Of a DNA stretch of 64,000 nt, positions 52,382 to 61,118 are shown piece after piece (the first letter of the stretch is position 1; every line of letters starts with the position of its first letter). The notes beneath the pieces were generated by a model. That model saw only the letters and a program-made list of their open reading frames with translations, was not told where the DNA came from and made no database searches. The stretch is taken from positions 1 to 64,000 of the forward strand of contig CAZUDO010000079.1 of assembly GCA_964618895.1 (NCBI GenBank), in the 5' to 3' direction. The position numbers and the translations under genes are program-made. This DNA is from CAZUDO01 sp964618895. GTDB lineage: Bacteria > Desulfobacterota > Binatia > DP-6.

Positions 52382-53560
52382 ATGGATGCTCCGGCGAGGC
52401 TTCTGCGCATGCGTTCACTCTGGTCGGCCGTCACGCGCCTTCGCACCGCCGCGGCGGAATCGTTGGCGGCGCAACCTCCGCCGCCGCCACCGCGCGACGC
52501 CACCGCCGCGCGCGAGGACGTCCTCGAGCACGGCCTCTCGGCCGAGCGGGCCCTCGCCCTCGGGAACGCGCTCGAGGCCGAGGGCCGCTTGCTGGAAGCG
52601 GTTGACGCACTCACCGACGCCAACCGTCTGCGGCGCGACACGGACGTGGAGCGGCGCTTGGTGCGCCTGCGGCGAGCGGCGTTCACCCAGCTCGATCGCT
52701 CGCTCTCGCCGCCGTCGTGGCCGCCCGAGGTCCCGGAAGATCGGCCTGGGCAGGCGGAGGGGCCGCCGATCATCAGCGCGGCCGAGCTCACCCCCGGCAT
52801 CCTGCGCAACGGCATCCGGCGCCATGGCGCCCTGCTCGTGCGGGGCCTGGTGCCCCTCGAACGCGTGGTGCGGATGCGGCGCGCGATCGATGCCGCCTTC
52901 CACGCCCAGGAAGCCGCGGCCATCGGGTGGTTCACGCCGGAGACCCGGGCGTGGTGCGATCTGCTCGAGGACGTGCCCAACGGCGACGACCGCCGTCTCT
53001 GGACCCGGGTGGCGCAGGCGGTGCTGGTCGCCGACTCGCCGCGCGCCTTCTTCGAGTTCATGGATACCATCCGCGATACTGGCGTCGAGCGCCTGCTCAC
53101 TGCCTACCTGGGGGAGCGTCCGACGCTGGCGATGGAGAAGTGCACGCTCCGCCGGATCGGCGCGGGCGACTGGAAGGTACGCTACGCCAACTGGCATCAG
53201 GACGGGTCGTTCTTGGGCAAGGGCATCCGCACCGTCGACGCCTGGTTTTCGCTCTGCAAGAGCGGGCGGGACGCGCCCGGCATGGAGATCGTGCCGCGCC
53301 GCCTGGACCGCCTGCTCCCCACCGGCGAGCACGGGGCGTTCTACGACTGGTGCGTGTCGCCGGAGACGATCGCCCGCGAGCTGCCCGGCATGGCGATGTG
53401 GCGCCCCGACTTCGAGGAGGGCGACGTGCTCTTCTTCGACGAGATGTGCCTGCACCGGACGGTGGCCGAGGAGGGCATGACCCAGCTCCGCTACTCGATC
53501 GAGAGCTGGTTCTTCGCGTCGTCGGTGTATCCGGCCGAGTGGACCCCGCTGGTGGTGTGA
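52382..53560 (+). CDS. Phytanoyl-CoA dioxygenase-like 2-oxoglutarate/Fe(II) oxygenase
   Basis: 392 residues from the ATG at 52382; a later ATG at 52409 is possible. The C-terminal 250 residues form a PhyH-like jelly roll with the iron motif NWHQDGSFLG (His-x-Asp) and a later His in MCLHRTVAEEG, followed by LRYSIESWFF. The N-terminal 120 residues look helical and TPR-like (ALALGNALEAEGRLLEAVDA). Similar oxygenases work with TylF-type methyltransferases in natural-product or glycan modification; the divergent arrangement supports a shared role. Confidence 0.8.
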   Translation: MDAPARLLRMRSLWSAVTRLRTAAAESLAAQPPPPPPRDATAAREDVLEHGLSAERALALGNALEAEGRLLEAVDALTDANRLRRDTDVERRLVRLRRAAFTQLDRSLSPPSWPPEVPEDRPGQAEGPPIISAAELTPGILRNGIRRHGALLVRGLVPLERVVRMRRAIDAAFHAQEAAAIGWFTPETRAWCDLLEDVPNGDDRRLWTRVAQAVLVADSPRAFFEFMDTIRDTGVERLLTAYLGERPTLAMEKCTLRRIGAGDWKVRYANWHQDGSFLGKGIRTVDAWFSLCKSGRDAPGMEIVPRRLDRLLPTGEHGAFYDWCVSPETIARELPGMAMWRPDFEEGDVLFFDEMCLHRTVAEEGMTQLRYSIESWFFASSVYPAEWTPLVV

Positions 53561-53617
53561 TGTCCGGCGACCTCCCCATCGCGCCGTCGGCGCGCGGCTC
53601 GCTCGCCGACGCCACGG

Positions 53618-54421
53618 TCAGTCCTCGAACCGCGGCCGGCGCTTCTGCTTGCGCGCCGTGATGGCCTCCTGGAGGTTCTGGGTCGTGAGGCGCACGAGGA
53701 GCTGGTTCCGGTTCTCCAGGTCGATCGCGGCTCCCAGGCTGCCCGTCTCCAGGTTCGCCCACAGCACCTTCTTGGTCATGGCGAGCCCGTGCGGGCTCCA
53801 GCCGCAGAGCTGCTCGGCCAGGTCGAGCGCGGCGTCCAGTAACTCGCCGTCGGGCAGCACGCGCGACACCATGCCGAGGCGCTCTGCCTCGCGCGCGCCT
53901 ACCTCGCGGCCGGACAGGATCACGTCCCAGGCGTGCGCCGCGCCCACCAGGCGCGGTAGGAGCCAGCTGACGCCCAGCTCGGTGCCGGTCAGGCCGTTGG
54001 TGATGCCGGCGCTGCAGAAGCGTGCCGACTCGCCTGCCAGGCGCACGTCGGCGCCCAGCATGAGGCACATGCCGCCGCCGTAGGCGGGGCCGTTCACGGC
54101 CGCGATCACGGGTTGCGGCAGCGCGCGCATCGCGGGGACGAGGTTCGACATGTACTCCATGGCGCGGATGGCGATGCGCGACATGGGCAGCCCGTCGCAG
54201 CCCGGCGGCATGCCGTGGTCTTCCAGGTCGAGGCCGGAGCAGAAGCCGCGACCGGCGCCGGTGAGTACCACCACCCAGGCGTCGTTGTCGGCCCCCACCT
54301 GGCGGAGCGCGTCGTAGAGCGGTGCGGTGGTGTCGAACGACATGGCGTTCATGCGCTCGGGGCGATTGAGCGTGACCAGCGCCACGTGCGGGCGTGCCTT
54401 CTCGACCAGGACGTAGGACAT
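53618..54421 (-). CDS. Enoyl-CoA hydratase/isomerase family protein
   Basis: 267-residue crotonase-fold enzyme. Oxyanion motifs GAGRGFCSGLDLED and NGPAYGGGMCLMLGADVRLA, then GITNGLTGTELGVSWLLPRL and the C-terminal trimerisation helix. Hydrates or isomerises acyl-CoA intermediates. The catalytic Glu pair is not obviously both present, so isomerase or other crotonase activity is possible. It starts 8 bp after the DLH gene upstream on the strand (co-transcribed). Confidence 0.9.
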   Translation of the reverse strand: MSYVLVEKARPHVALVTLNRPERMNAMSFDTTAPLYDALRQVGADNDAWVVVLTGAGRGFCSGLDLEDHGMPPGCDGLPMSRIAIRAMEYMSNLVPAMRALPQPVIAAVNGPAYGGGMCLMLGADVRLAGESARFCSAGITNGLTGTELGVSWLLPRLVGAAHAWDVILSGREVGAREAERLGMVSRVLPDGELLDAALDLAEQLCGWSPHGLAMTKKVLWANLETGSLGAAIDLENRNQLLVRLTTQNLQEAITARKQKRRPRFED

Positions 54422-54429
54422 CGCAGCCG

Positions 54430-55170
54430 TCAGGCGAAGAGGCGCGCGAAGAAGTCCCGCATGTCCTGCCACGAGTGCTGGTCGACGGCGGCGTCGTAGC
54501 CGAGGGGGATGCCGTACTTCTTCTGAGCGGCGTCGGCGTCGGGGTTGGTGAACCCGTGCAGTGCGCCCGGGTAGGCGACGAAACGGTAGTCCACCTTGGC
54601 GCGCTCCATCTCCTGCTTGAAGGTGGTGATATCGGTCTCGGGGACGAGGCTGTCGGCGGCCCCGTGGCAGACGAGGACCTTCGCCTTCACGCTGCCCGGA
54701 GCAGGCGTATGGAAGGAGCCGAGCGCGCCGTGGAAGCTCACCACGCCCGCGAGCGGCATGCCGATCCGGGCCGCGTGCAGGACCACCGCGCCGCCGAAGC
54801 AGTAGCCGATGGCGGCGATGCGCGTCGGGTCCACGGTGGGCTGCGTCTTCAGCCGGTCGTAGGCGGCCTGGAAGCGCGCCTCGCCGGTCTTCATCGCGCC
54901 GAGGACGCCATTCATGAGGGCGCCGGCGTCGGCCGGGTTGTCGGCCACCTTGCCGTCGCCGTACATGTCGACCGCGAGCGCGGTGTAGCCGAGCTCCGCC
55001 AGCATCCGGGCGCGGCGGCGAATGTAGTCGTTCAGGCCCCACCACTCGTGCACCACCAGGACGCCGGGGCGTCTGCCGGCCGGCTGCGGGTCGACGGCGA
55101 GCATGCCGCGCAGGGTGGTGCCGGCGGCAGCATAGGTGACGGGCTCGGTGTGGATCGTGGATGCGGCCAT
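54430..55170 (-). CDS. Dienelactone hydrolase-family protein
   Basis: 246-residue alpha/beta hydrolase with a Cys nucleophile in IGYCFGGAVV, acid in ADSLVPETD and His in GALHGFTNPDAD. An N-terminal VLVVHEWWGLNDYIRRRARM is typical of the family. GAGGA lies just upstream of the ATG. Head gene of a leftward pair with the enoyl-CoA hydratase and divergent from the thiolase gene, with the palindrome at 55248-55263 between them. Confidence 0.92.
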   Translation of the reverse strand: MAASTIHTEPVTYAAAGTTLRGMLAVDPQPAGRRPGVLVVHEWWGLNDYIRRRARMLAELGYTALAVDMYGDGKVADNPADAGALMNGVLGAMKTGEARFQAAYDRLKTQPTVDPTRIAAIGYCFGGAVVLHAARIGMPLAGVVSFHGALGSFHTPAPGSVKAKVLVCHGAADSLVPETDITTFKQEMERAKVDYRFVAYPGALHGFTNPDADAAQKKYGIPLGYDAAVDQHSWQDMRDFFARLFA

Positions 55171-55247
55171 GGACGTCCTCGTGCCACGGACGCGGGGCCG
55201 GCGCCAGAGGTCGGCGGAGGTGCGGGTTGTCACGGGGTCCTTGCAGA

Positions 55248-55263
55248 CCGACCGAACGGTCGG
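55248..55263. promoter_or_regulatory. Perfect palindrome, TetR-type operator overlapping the thiolase promoter
   Basis: CCGACCG-AA-CGGTCGG, lying exactly between TTGCAG (55241-55246) and TAGGGT (55265-55270), which read as -35 and -10 elements for the thiolase ATG at 55279. The sequence matches the common TetR-family half-site pattern (CGACCG/CGGTCG). Binding would block the thiolase promoter and may affect the divergent DLH gene. Confidence 0.6.
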
Positions 55264-55278
55264 GTAGGGTGCGCGCCC

Positions 55279-56430
55279 ATGGCGAAACGCGACGTGTGTG
55301 TCATCGGGGTCGGCATGACCAAGTTCGAGCGCTGCGAGCGCGAGTTCACCGACCTCGTGGCCGAGGCGGTGACGGACGCCATGAAGATGGCGAACGTGCA
55401 GCCCGATGCGTTTGAGCAGGCCTTTGCCGGCTATGTGAACGGCATGAGCACACAGGGCCAGCGGGCCCTGTACGGCATGGGGATCGGCGGACTGCCGGTG
55501 TTCAACGTGCACAACTACTGCTCGACGGGCTCGAGCGCGCTCCACCTGGGGTACCAGGCCATCGCCGCCGGCATGAACGAGTGCGTGCTCACCTTCGGCT
55601 TCGAGAAGATGCAGAAGGGGCCGCTCGAGAAGCAGCTCTCCGGCCTGGAGGACATCGCCAAGGAGACCGATGCCGGCAAGGCGCCCATCGCGGCGCGCAT
55701 GTTCGGCGACGGGGGCCGGCAGCACATGGAGAAGTACGGCACCACCAAGGAGCAGTTCGCCAAGGTGTCGGTGAAGAACCACCGCCACTCGGTGAACAAC
55801 CCGCGCTCGCAGTACCGCGAGGCGTGCTCGCTGGAACACGTCCTGGCGTCGCGTCTGGTGTACGACCCGCTCACCATCCTGCAGTGCTGCCCCACCTCCG
55901 ACGGCGCCGGGGCCGCCATCCTGTGCTCCACCGAGTTCGCCAAGAAGCACGGGCATGCGAACCCGGTGAAGATCATCGGCCAGGCGATGCAGACCGACAA
56001 GATGGAAGACTTCGCCATGGGCGCCCTCGGCTGGATCGGCGTCGGCATGTCGCGCCGCGCGGCGCAGCTGGTCTACGAGCAGGCCGGGCTCGGCCCGGAC
56101 GACGTGCAGGTGATCGAGCTGCACGATTGCTTCAGCACCAACGAGCTGGTCACCTACGAGTCGCTCGGCCTCTGCAAAGAGGGCGAGGGTGGCCGCCTGA
56201 TCGACACCGACCAGGTCACCTACGGCGGCACATGGGTGGTGAACCCGTCGGGCGGGCTCTTGTCCAAGGGCCATCCGCTCGGGGCCACCGGCCTGGCGCA
56301 GTGTGCCGAGCTGGTCTGGCAGCTGAACGGCATGGCCGAGAAGCGCCAGGTGGAGGGCGCGCGGGTAGCCCTGCAGCACAACGTCGGCCTCGGCGGCGCC
56401 TGCGTCGTCACCATGTACAAGAAGGACTGA
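55279..56430 (+). CDS. SCP-x-type thiolase/lipid-transfer protein
   Basis: 383-residue thiolase-fold protein of the sterol-carrier-protein-x group used in steroid and branched-chain acyl-CoA cleavage. The nucleophile region is NVHNYCSTGSSALHLG; IELHDCFSTNELVTYESLGL and NPSGGLLSKGHPLGATGLAQ carry the conserved His residues (H-D-C-F and G-H-P). No separate SCP2 domain is attached. A TetR operator controls its promoter. The downstream stretch is a hydrolase remnant. Confidence 0.92.
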   Translation: MAKRDVCVIGVGMTKFERCEREFTDLVAEAVTDAMKMANVQPDAFEQAFAGYVNGMSTQGQRALYGMGIGGLPVFNVHNYCSTGSSALHLGYQAIAAGMNECVLTFGFEKMQKGPLEKQLSGLEDIAKETDAGKAPIAARMFGDGGRQHMEKYGTTKEQFAKVSVKNHRHSVNNPRSQYREACSLEHVLASRLVYDPLTILQCCPTSDGAGAAILCSTEFAKKHGHANPVKIIGQAMQTDKMEDFAMGALGWIGVGMSRRAAQLVYEQAGLGPDDVQVIELHDCFSTNELVTYESLGLCKEGEGGRLIDTDQVTYGGTWVVNPSGGLLSKGHPLGATGLAQCAELVWQLNGMAEKRQVEGARVALQHNVGLGGACVVTMYKKD

Positions 56431-56442
56431 CGCCACGGCTAC

Positions 56443-57052
56443 GTGGTCGTGTCGACGGACCACGCCGGCAACACCGTGCTCGATGCCCTGCAGGCCTTCA
56501 TGCACGGTAAGCGGCAGAACCCGCGCGCGCAGCTCGAGACCTTCGTAGGCGCCCGTCCTGCGGACGTGATGTTCGTGCTCGACCGGGTGCTCGCCGGCGG
56601 GCGGCACGGCGCCGATCGGGTCCGACATCCTCGGCCGGGCGCTCGACTTCTCCTGGGGGCGCGACGTGCCGACGCTCTTCCTGGTCGCGGAGCACGACAC
56701 CATCCTGCCGCTGGCAGGCATGCACGAGCTGCACCGCCGCACGCAGGCGAGCAAGCGGATGGTGATCCTGAACGACGCCGACCACCTGCACTTCTGCGAC
56801 AACGTCGAGCAGGTGCACGAGATGTTCCGCACCATGCCGGCGGATCCGCTGTTCGCCGACGTGGTGAAGGACATCCGGCCCATCGGCGAGCTGTGTCCGG
56901 GCGCGCACGCGCACGAGTTCGTCCGCGGGCTCGGGCTGGCGCACCTGGATGCTGCGCTGCGGAGCGACGAGGGCGCGGCGGCGTTTCTCGCGGGCGACGT
57001 GCGGGCGGCGCTGTCGGCGCGGGGCGTCCGGGTCGACGTGGTTCGGGCATGA
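56443..57052 (+). pseudogene. Alpha/beta hydrolase with its middle deleted and frame shifted
   Basis: From 56443 one frame reads VVVSTDHAGNTVLDALQAFM and ARPADVMFVLDRVLAGG, the first half of a secreted-type alpha/beta hydrolase. Around 56610 the frame changes and continues with PIGSDILGRALDFSWGRDVP, TLFLVAEHDTILPLAGMHEL and the closing DADHLHFCDNVEQVHEMF, the C-terminal half with its acid and His. The nucleophile elbow (G-x-S-x-G) between them is absent, and the true N-terminus is missing too. Not translated as an active enzyme. Confidence 0.65.
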
Positions 57053-57135
57053 CCGAGGGCGCGGAGCCGGTCGTTCTCCGACGGCGTCGCCTGATTTGAC
57101 AGCGGGCATGCCGTATGTGCCTGTAAGCGTTTCAC

Positions 57136-58749
57136 GTGCGCGTCTTTCTCGTCCACATTCGCGACCCGCAGTTCTACGCGATCCCCACGAAGGTACGGGG
57201 ACCGAACGGCCGGCGCCGGATCATGGGCTTCCCGCCCATCGGCATCATGGCGCTCTCTGCCGTGCTCAAGCGTGCCGGGCACGAGTGCGTCATGTTCGAC
57301 CAGGCCAACCCCGACACCCCCGACGAGGTCATCCTGCGCGAGATCCGGCGCCAGCGGCCGGCCCTGATCGGGCTGAGCTTCCTCTCCACCACCAGCTACC
57401 CGTACGCCAAGCTGCTCGCCCGCAAGGTGCGCGCGCTCGACGCGCACGTTCGCATCGCCTTCGGCGGGGTGTTCGCGACCCTCAACGCGCAGCTGGTCAA
57501 GCTGCAGTGTCCCGAGGTCGATTTCGTCTGTCGCGGCGACGGCGAGCAGCTGCTCCTCGACCTGGTGGAGCGGCTCGACGACCCGGACACGGTGACCGGC
57601 GTCACGTGGCAGGAGGGCGACGGCCGCCTGCGCCATAACCCCAATCGGCCGCTGTCACGGGATCTCGATCAGTGGCCTTTCCCGGACCGGGAGGGGTTGG
57701 ACCTCGACTTCGTCGAGTCGATGCCGCTCGACGTGCCGGCGGTGCTGTCGCTCGAGCGCTTCACCACCATGCAGACCTCGCGCGGCTGCCCGTGGCCGTG
57801 CGTCTTCTGCGACATCCCCATCTTCAACGAAGGGAAATGGCGGGCCCGGAGCCCCGGTCACGTCCTCGCGGAGTTCGAGCACCTCGAGCGCGCCGGCTAC
57901 GGCGCCGTGTATTTCGTCGACGACCACTTCCTGTTGCAGCCCAAGCGGATCGAGGCCATCTGCGCAGGAATCGTCGAACGCGGCATCGGCATCCAGTGGG
58001 GCTGCGAGGGACGGGTCGACTCCACGTGCATGGATCTCTTCCCGGCGATGGCCCGTGCCCACTGCCGGACCCTCATGTTCGGTATCGAGAGCGGGAGCCA
58101 GAAGATCCTCGACCGCCTGAAGAAGGAGCAGACGCTGGCCCAGATCGAGACCGCCGTCACCGCCGCCAAGCGGGCCGGGATCGCGATCGTGCACGGCTTC
58201 TTCGTGGTCGGCAACCCCGACGAGACCGAGGCCGACATCCGGGCGACGTTCCGCTTCGCGTCGCGGCTCCGCATCGACAGCTTCGGCTTCAACCGGCTGT
58301 GCGTCTACCGCGGCACGCCGCTGTGGCAGGAGTACGTGCGGCGCGGGCTCGTGGACGACGCGAGCGACTGGTACAAGTACTTCAAGTGCTCGTCGATCGA
58401 TCCGACGGTGCTGCCCGGGGAGGAGGTCCACCGCATCCGCGCCGAGGAGATGCGCCGGCTGATCCTCTACAAGCTCGTCCGCTACCCGGTGCAGAGCCTG
58501 ACCTTGCTCCGCCGCTTCGTGCGCCACATGCCGCTGCGTGATGTGCTCCATCTGCTGGTGAAGCCGTTGCTCGGACAGAAGCAGGGCGCCACCACGGCGG
58601 AGGTGGTCTCCCGTGCGGTGGAGCACGGCGAGATGCAGAGCGCCGCGGCGGCGATGACGCAGCTGGCCGATGAGGCGCTCGAGCGGGCGGTGCGCGAATC
58701 GCGGGCCGAGCGCGCCCGTCTGCAGGACGCCGCCGCCGCGACGGGCTGA
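57136..58749 (+). CDS. B12-binding-domain radical SAM enzyme
   Basis: 537 residues: N-terminal cobalamin-binding-like Rossmann domain (about 1-150, with GFPPIGIMALSAVLKRAGHE), radical SAM barrel with the [4Fe-4S] motif SRGCPWPCVFCD (Cys 218, 222, 225) and a helical C-terminus. Members of this large class (BchE, HpnJ/HpnR-like) carry out methylations or ring rearrangements in lipid, carotenoid or cofactor synthesis. The base-off DxHxxG cobalamin motif is not visible. GTG start; a TTGACA lies upstream at 57096-57101. The chemistry cannot be assigned. Confidence 0.88.
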   Translation: MRVFLVHIRDPQFYAIPTKVRGPNGRRRIMGFPPIGIMALSAVLKRAGHECVMFDQANPDTPDEVILREIRRQRPALIGLSFLSTTSYPYAKLLARKVRALDAHVRIAFGGVFATLNAQLVKLQCPEVDFVCRGDGEQLLLDLVERLDDPDTVTGVTWQEGDGRLRHNPNRPLSRDLDQWPFPDREGLDLDFVESMPLDVPAVLSLERFTTMQTSRGCPWPCVFCDIPIFNEGKWRARSPGHVLAEFEHLERAGYGAVYFVDDHFLLQPKRIEAICAGIVERGIGIQWGCEGRVDSTCMDLFPAMARAHCRTLMFGIESGSQKILDRLKKEQTLAQIETAVTAAKRAGIAIVHGFFVVGNPDETEADIRATFRFASRLRIDSFGFNRLCVYRGTPLWQEYVRRGLVDDASDWYKYFKCSSIDPTVLPGEEVHRIRAEEMRRLILYKLVRYPVQSLTLLRRFVRHMPLRDVLHLLVKPLLGQKQGATTAEVVSRAVEHGEMQSAAAAMTQLADEALERAVRESRAERARLQDAAAATG

Positions 58750-58819
58750 CGCGGGCCCCGGGGGGTCGGCGCGAGCGGGGGAGGGCGCTACCGAACCGGT
58801 AGCGTCAGAAGTGGATCCC

Positions 58820-59398
58820 TCATGCAAATACCTGCGACGCGGGGACGCTGACCGGCTTGCCGGCGAGATACTCGTCGAGTGCCGCGGCGGCATAGCGCTG
58901 CTTCACGCCCGCGGCGTCCTTCGAGTCGTCGATGCCGCCCTGGAAGAGCACCGTGCCGTCCTTGCCCACCAGCACGCAATCCGAGGTGCGCTGCGAGCCG
59001 AACAGGCGCGCCACGCGGGCGCCCTGGTCGTCGATCAGCCGGCCGCCGAGCTTCTGCTGGCGGTGGAAGGCGAGCTTGTCGGCGGTGGTGTCGTCGCGGT
59101 TCGGGTAGACGTACACGAACGCGACGTCCTTGCCCCGGTACGCCGCTTCGAGGGCCCGGAACCGGTCGAGATACATCGCGGTCGTGGGGCAGCCCGTCCC
59201 GATCACCAGGAAGGCGGTGACCGTGCCGGGCTTGGCCGGGTCCAGGGGGGCGGTGGTCTGCTGGTCGCCGGTGAGCGTGATGGCGTCGACCGGGAGGGAG
59301 GACAGTTTGCGGGCCGGCGGCGCGGCGGGCGGGTCCGCCGCCAGCGCGGGGGCGGCCAGGGTCGTCCAGGCAAGGAGGGCGAGGACCATCGTCTTCAT
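58820..59398 (-). CDS. Periplasmic redoxin-domain protein
   Basis: 192 residues; signal peptide about 1-21 (ending APALAA). The thioredoxin fold carries a single conserved Cys in LVIGTGCPTTAMYLDRF, where classical redoxins have C-x-x-C, and later VFVYVYPNRDD and DSDCVLVGKDG-like text (SDCVLVGKDGTVLFQGG). Similar redoxins are often found near copper-dependent enzymes. TATTCG ends 5 bp before the ATG. Thiol peroxidase or disulfide reductase function is inference. Confidence 0.78.
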   Translation of the reverse strand: MKTMVLALLAWTTLAAPALAADPPAAPPARKLSSLPVDAITLTGDQQTTAPLDPAKPGTVTAFLVIGTGCPTTAMYLDRFRALEAAYRGKDVAFVYVYPNRDDTTADKLAFHRQQKLGGRLIDDQGARVARLFGSQRTSDCVLVGKDGTVLFQGGIDDSKDAAGVKQRYAAAALDEYLAGKPVSVPASQVFA

Positions 59399-59477
59399 GC
59401 GGTCGAATATGGTCGAACTCGGTGTGCGACGCCACACCCGGCGCCCGCAGGGTCGCAAGCGGCTCCGAGGGACGGCG

Positions 59478-61067
59478 TCAGCCCCGGGCGTACAGCCGCT
59501 CGAAGTACTCCCGCACCATGCGATCCGACGAGAACTGCTGCTCCGCCATGGTGATGCTCTCGTGCATCATGCGGACCCAGCGCTCGCGGTCGGCGAAGGC
59601 GGGCAGCACCTCGTGCTCGAGCACGTGGTGCAGCGCTTCCAGGTCGCGCTTGTCCTGGTCGGGGGCCGTCCCTTCGCCGTCCCCGATTGCCCAGCCGTTC
59701 TCGCCGTGGCGACACGCCTCCGGCCACCAGCCGTCGAGCACGGAGAAGTTGAGCACGCCGTTCATCGCCGCCTTCATGCCCGATGTCCCGCACGCCTCGA
59801 GCGGACGGATGGGGTTGTTCAGCCACACGTCGGCGCCGCGCGTGAGCAGGCGGCCGAGGCCCATGTCGTAGTCGGGCACGAACACCACCGATTCCGGGTA
59901 GCGCCGGCTCATCGCCACCAGGGTGGCGACGATCTTCTTACCCTCGCCATCGTCGGGGTGCGCCTTGCCGGCGAACACCATCTGCAGGCGGCGGCCCGAC
60001 AAGAGGGCGTCGACGCGCGCGCGATCGCGGAAGATCAGGTCGCTACGCTTGTAGGTGGCCGCCCGGCGCGCGAATCCGATGGTGAGGATGTCCGGATCGA
60101 AGCGGACGCCCGTGCGGGCGGCCACGGCGTCGAGCAGTTCGCGCTTGAGGGTGGTGTGCGTGTCCCACAGCCCCCCACCCGCCGCCCGGGTGTCACGAAT
60201 GCGCTGGTCCTGCCAGGTGGGGACGTGGACGCCGTTGGTGATCGCCAGGATCTCGCTCGCCCCGTCCACGTCGCGCCACATGGCGCGCGACACCTCGCCG
60301 TGCAGGGCCGACACGGCGTTGGAGCGGTACGAGAGCCGGAGCCCCGCCACCGTCATGTTGAACGGGTCGCCGCCGAGCATGCTCATCTCCCAGTCGACCA
60401 GCTCGCAGCACGCGCCCACGCGGCGGAGCTCGCCGAGCGGGTGGACCTCGTTCCCGGCCGGGATGGGCGTGTGGGTGGTGAACACGATCCGCTGGCGGAC
60501 GGCGTCCCACGCCTCGCGGAAGGGCATGCCGGTGGCCATCCGCTCGGCGATCATCTCTACGCCGGCGAATACGGCGTGCCCCTCGTTGAAGTGGTACACG
60601 TCGATGTCGATGCCGAGCTTGCGGAGCGCCCGCACGCCGCCCACGCCAAGCAGGATCTCCTGCGCGACGCGTTGGTCGAGGCCGTGCTCGTAGAGGCGGT
60701 GCGTGATCCAGCGGTCGGCGTCGTGCGCCGGCTCGAGGAGGTAGAGCGGCGCGTTGCCGAAGCGTTGCGTGCGCCACACCCGGGCCTCGACCTCGCGCGC
60801 GTGTACGCGGACGCGCACGCGGACGCCGGTGTCTTCCAGGAAGGCGCTCGGGTACTCGGGGAATTCGTCGAGCGGCATGCCGTCGTCGCCCAGGCGCTGG
60901 CGCGAGTAGCCGCGGCCCCAGCGCAGCCCGACGCCGACCACGGGCAGGCCGAGGTCGTGCGCGGACTTGACGAAGTCGCCGGCCAGTATCCCGAGACCGC
61001 CGGCGTAGATCGGGAACTCCTCGTGGAGGCCGAACTCCATGCAGAAATAGGCAACGGTGGGGGGCAT
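59478..61067 (-). CDS. glgP: Alpha-glucan phosphorylase (GT35, short form)
   Basis: 529 residues. Releases glucose 1-phosphate from glycogen or maltodextrins using pyridoxal phosphate. Visible motifs: PTVAYFCMEFGLHEEFPIYA, YAGGLGILAGDF, YHFNEGHAVF, ITNGVHVPTW, RRAATYKRSDLIF and the PLP region GTSGMKAAMNGVLNFSVLDG (Lys in GTSGMKAAMNG). It lacks the N-terminal extension of the 800-residue enzymes, as in archaeal/Thermus-type phosphorylases. TATCCT ends 10 bp before the ATG. Confidence 0.93.
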   Translation of the reverse strand: MPPTVAYFCMEFGLHEEFPIYAGGLGILAGDFVKSAHDLGLPVVGVGLRWGRGYSRQRLGDDGMPLDEFPEYPSAFLEDTGVRVRVRVHAREVEARVWRTQRFGNAPLYLLEPAHDADRWITHRLYEHGLDQRVAQEILLGVGGVRALRKLGIDIDVYHFNEGHAVFAGVEMIAERMATGMPFREAWDAVRQRIVFTTHTPIPAGNEVHPLGELRRVGACCELVDWEMSMLGGDPFNMTVAGLRLSYRSNAVSALHGEVSRAMWRDVDGASEILAITNGVHVPTWQDQRIRDTRAAGGGLWDTHTTLKRELLDAVAARTGVRFDPDILTIGFARRAATYKRSDLIFRDRARVDALLSGRRLQMVFAGKAHPDDGEGKKIVATLVAMSRRYPESVVFVPDYDMGLGRLLTRGADVWLNNPIRPLEACGTSGMKAAMNGVLNFSVLDGWWPEACRHGENGWAIGDGEGTAPDQDKRDLEALHHVLEHEVLPAFADRERWVRMMHESITMAEQQFSSDRMVREYFERLYARG

Positions 61068-61118
61068 GCGGGGGCAGAGGATAACAGCCGTCGTCGGACG
61101 GGAGAAGCAGAAGACGGG

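Noticed and set aside
57096..57135. TTGACA before the radical SAM gene as a full promoter
   Set aside because: The -35 is perfect but no acceptable -10 lies at 16-18 bp; only TATGTG at 12 bp and TAAGCG at 22 bp, so it is not listed as a promoter.
54430..57636. 1068-codon open frame on the minus strand, beyond the DLH gene
   Set aside because: Only the first 741 bp (DLH) encode recognisable text; the upstream part is antisense to the thiolase, hydrolase remnant and radical SAM gene.
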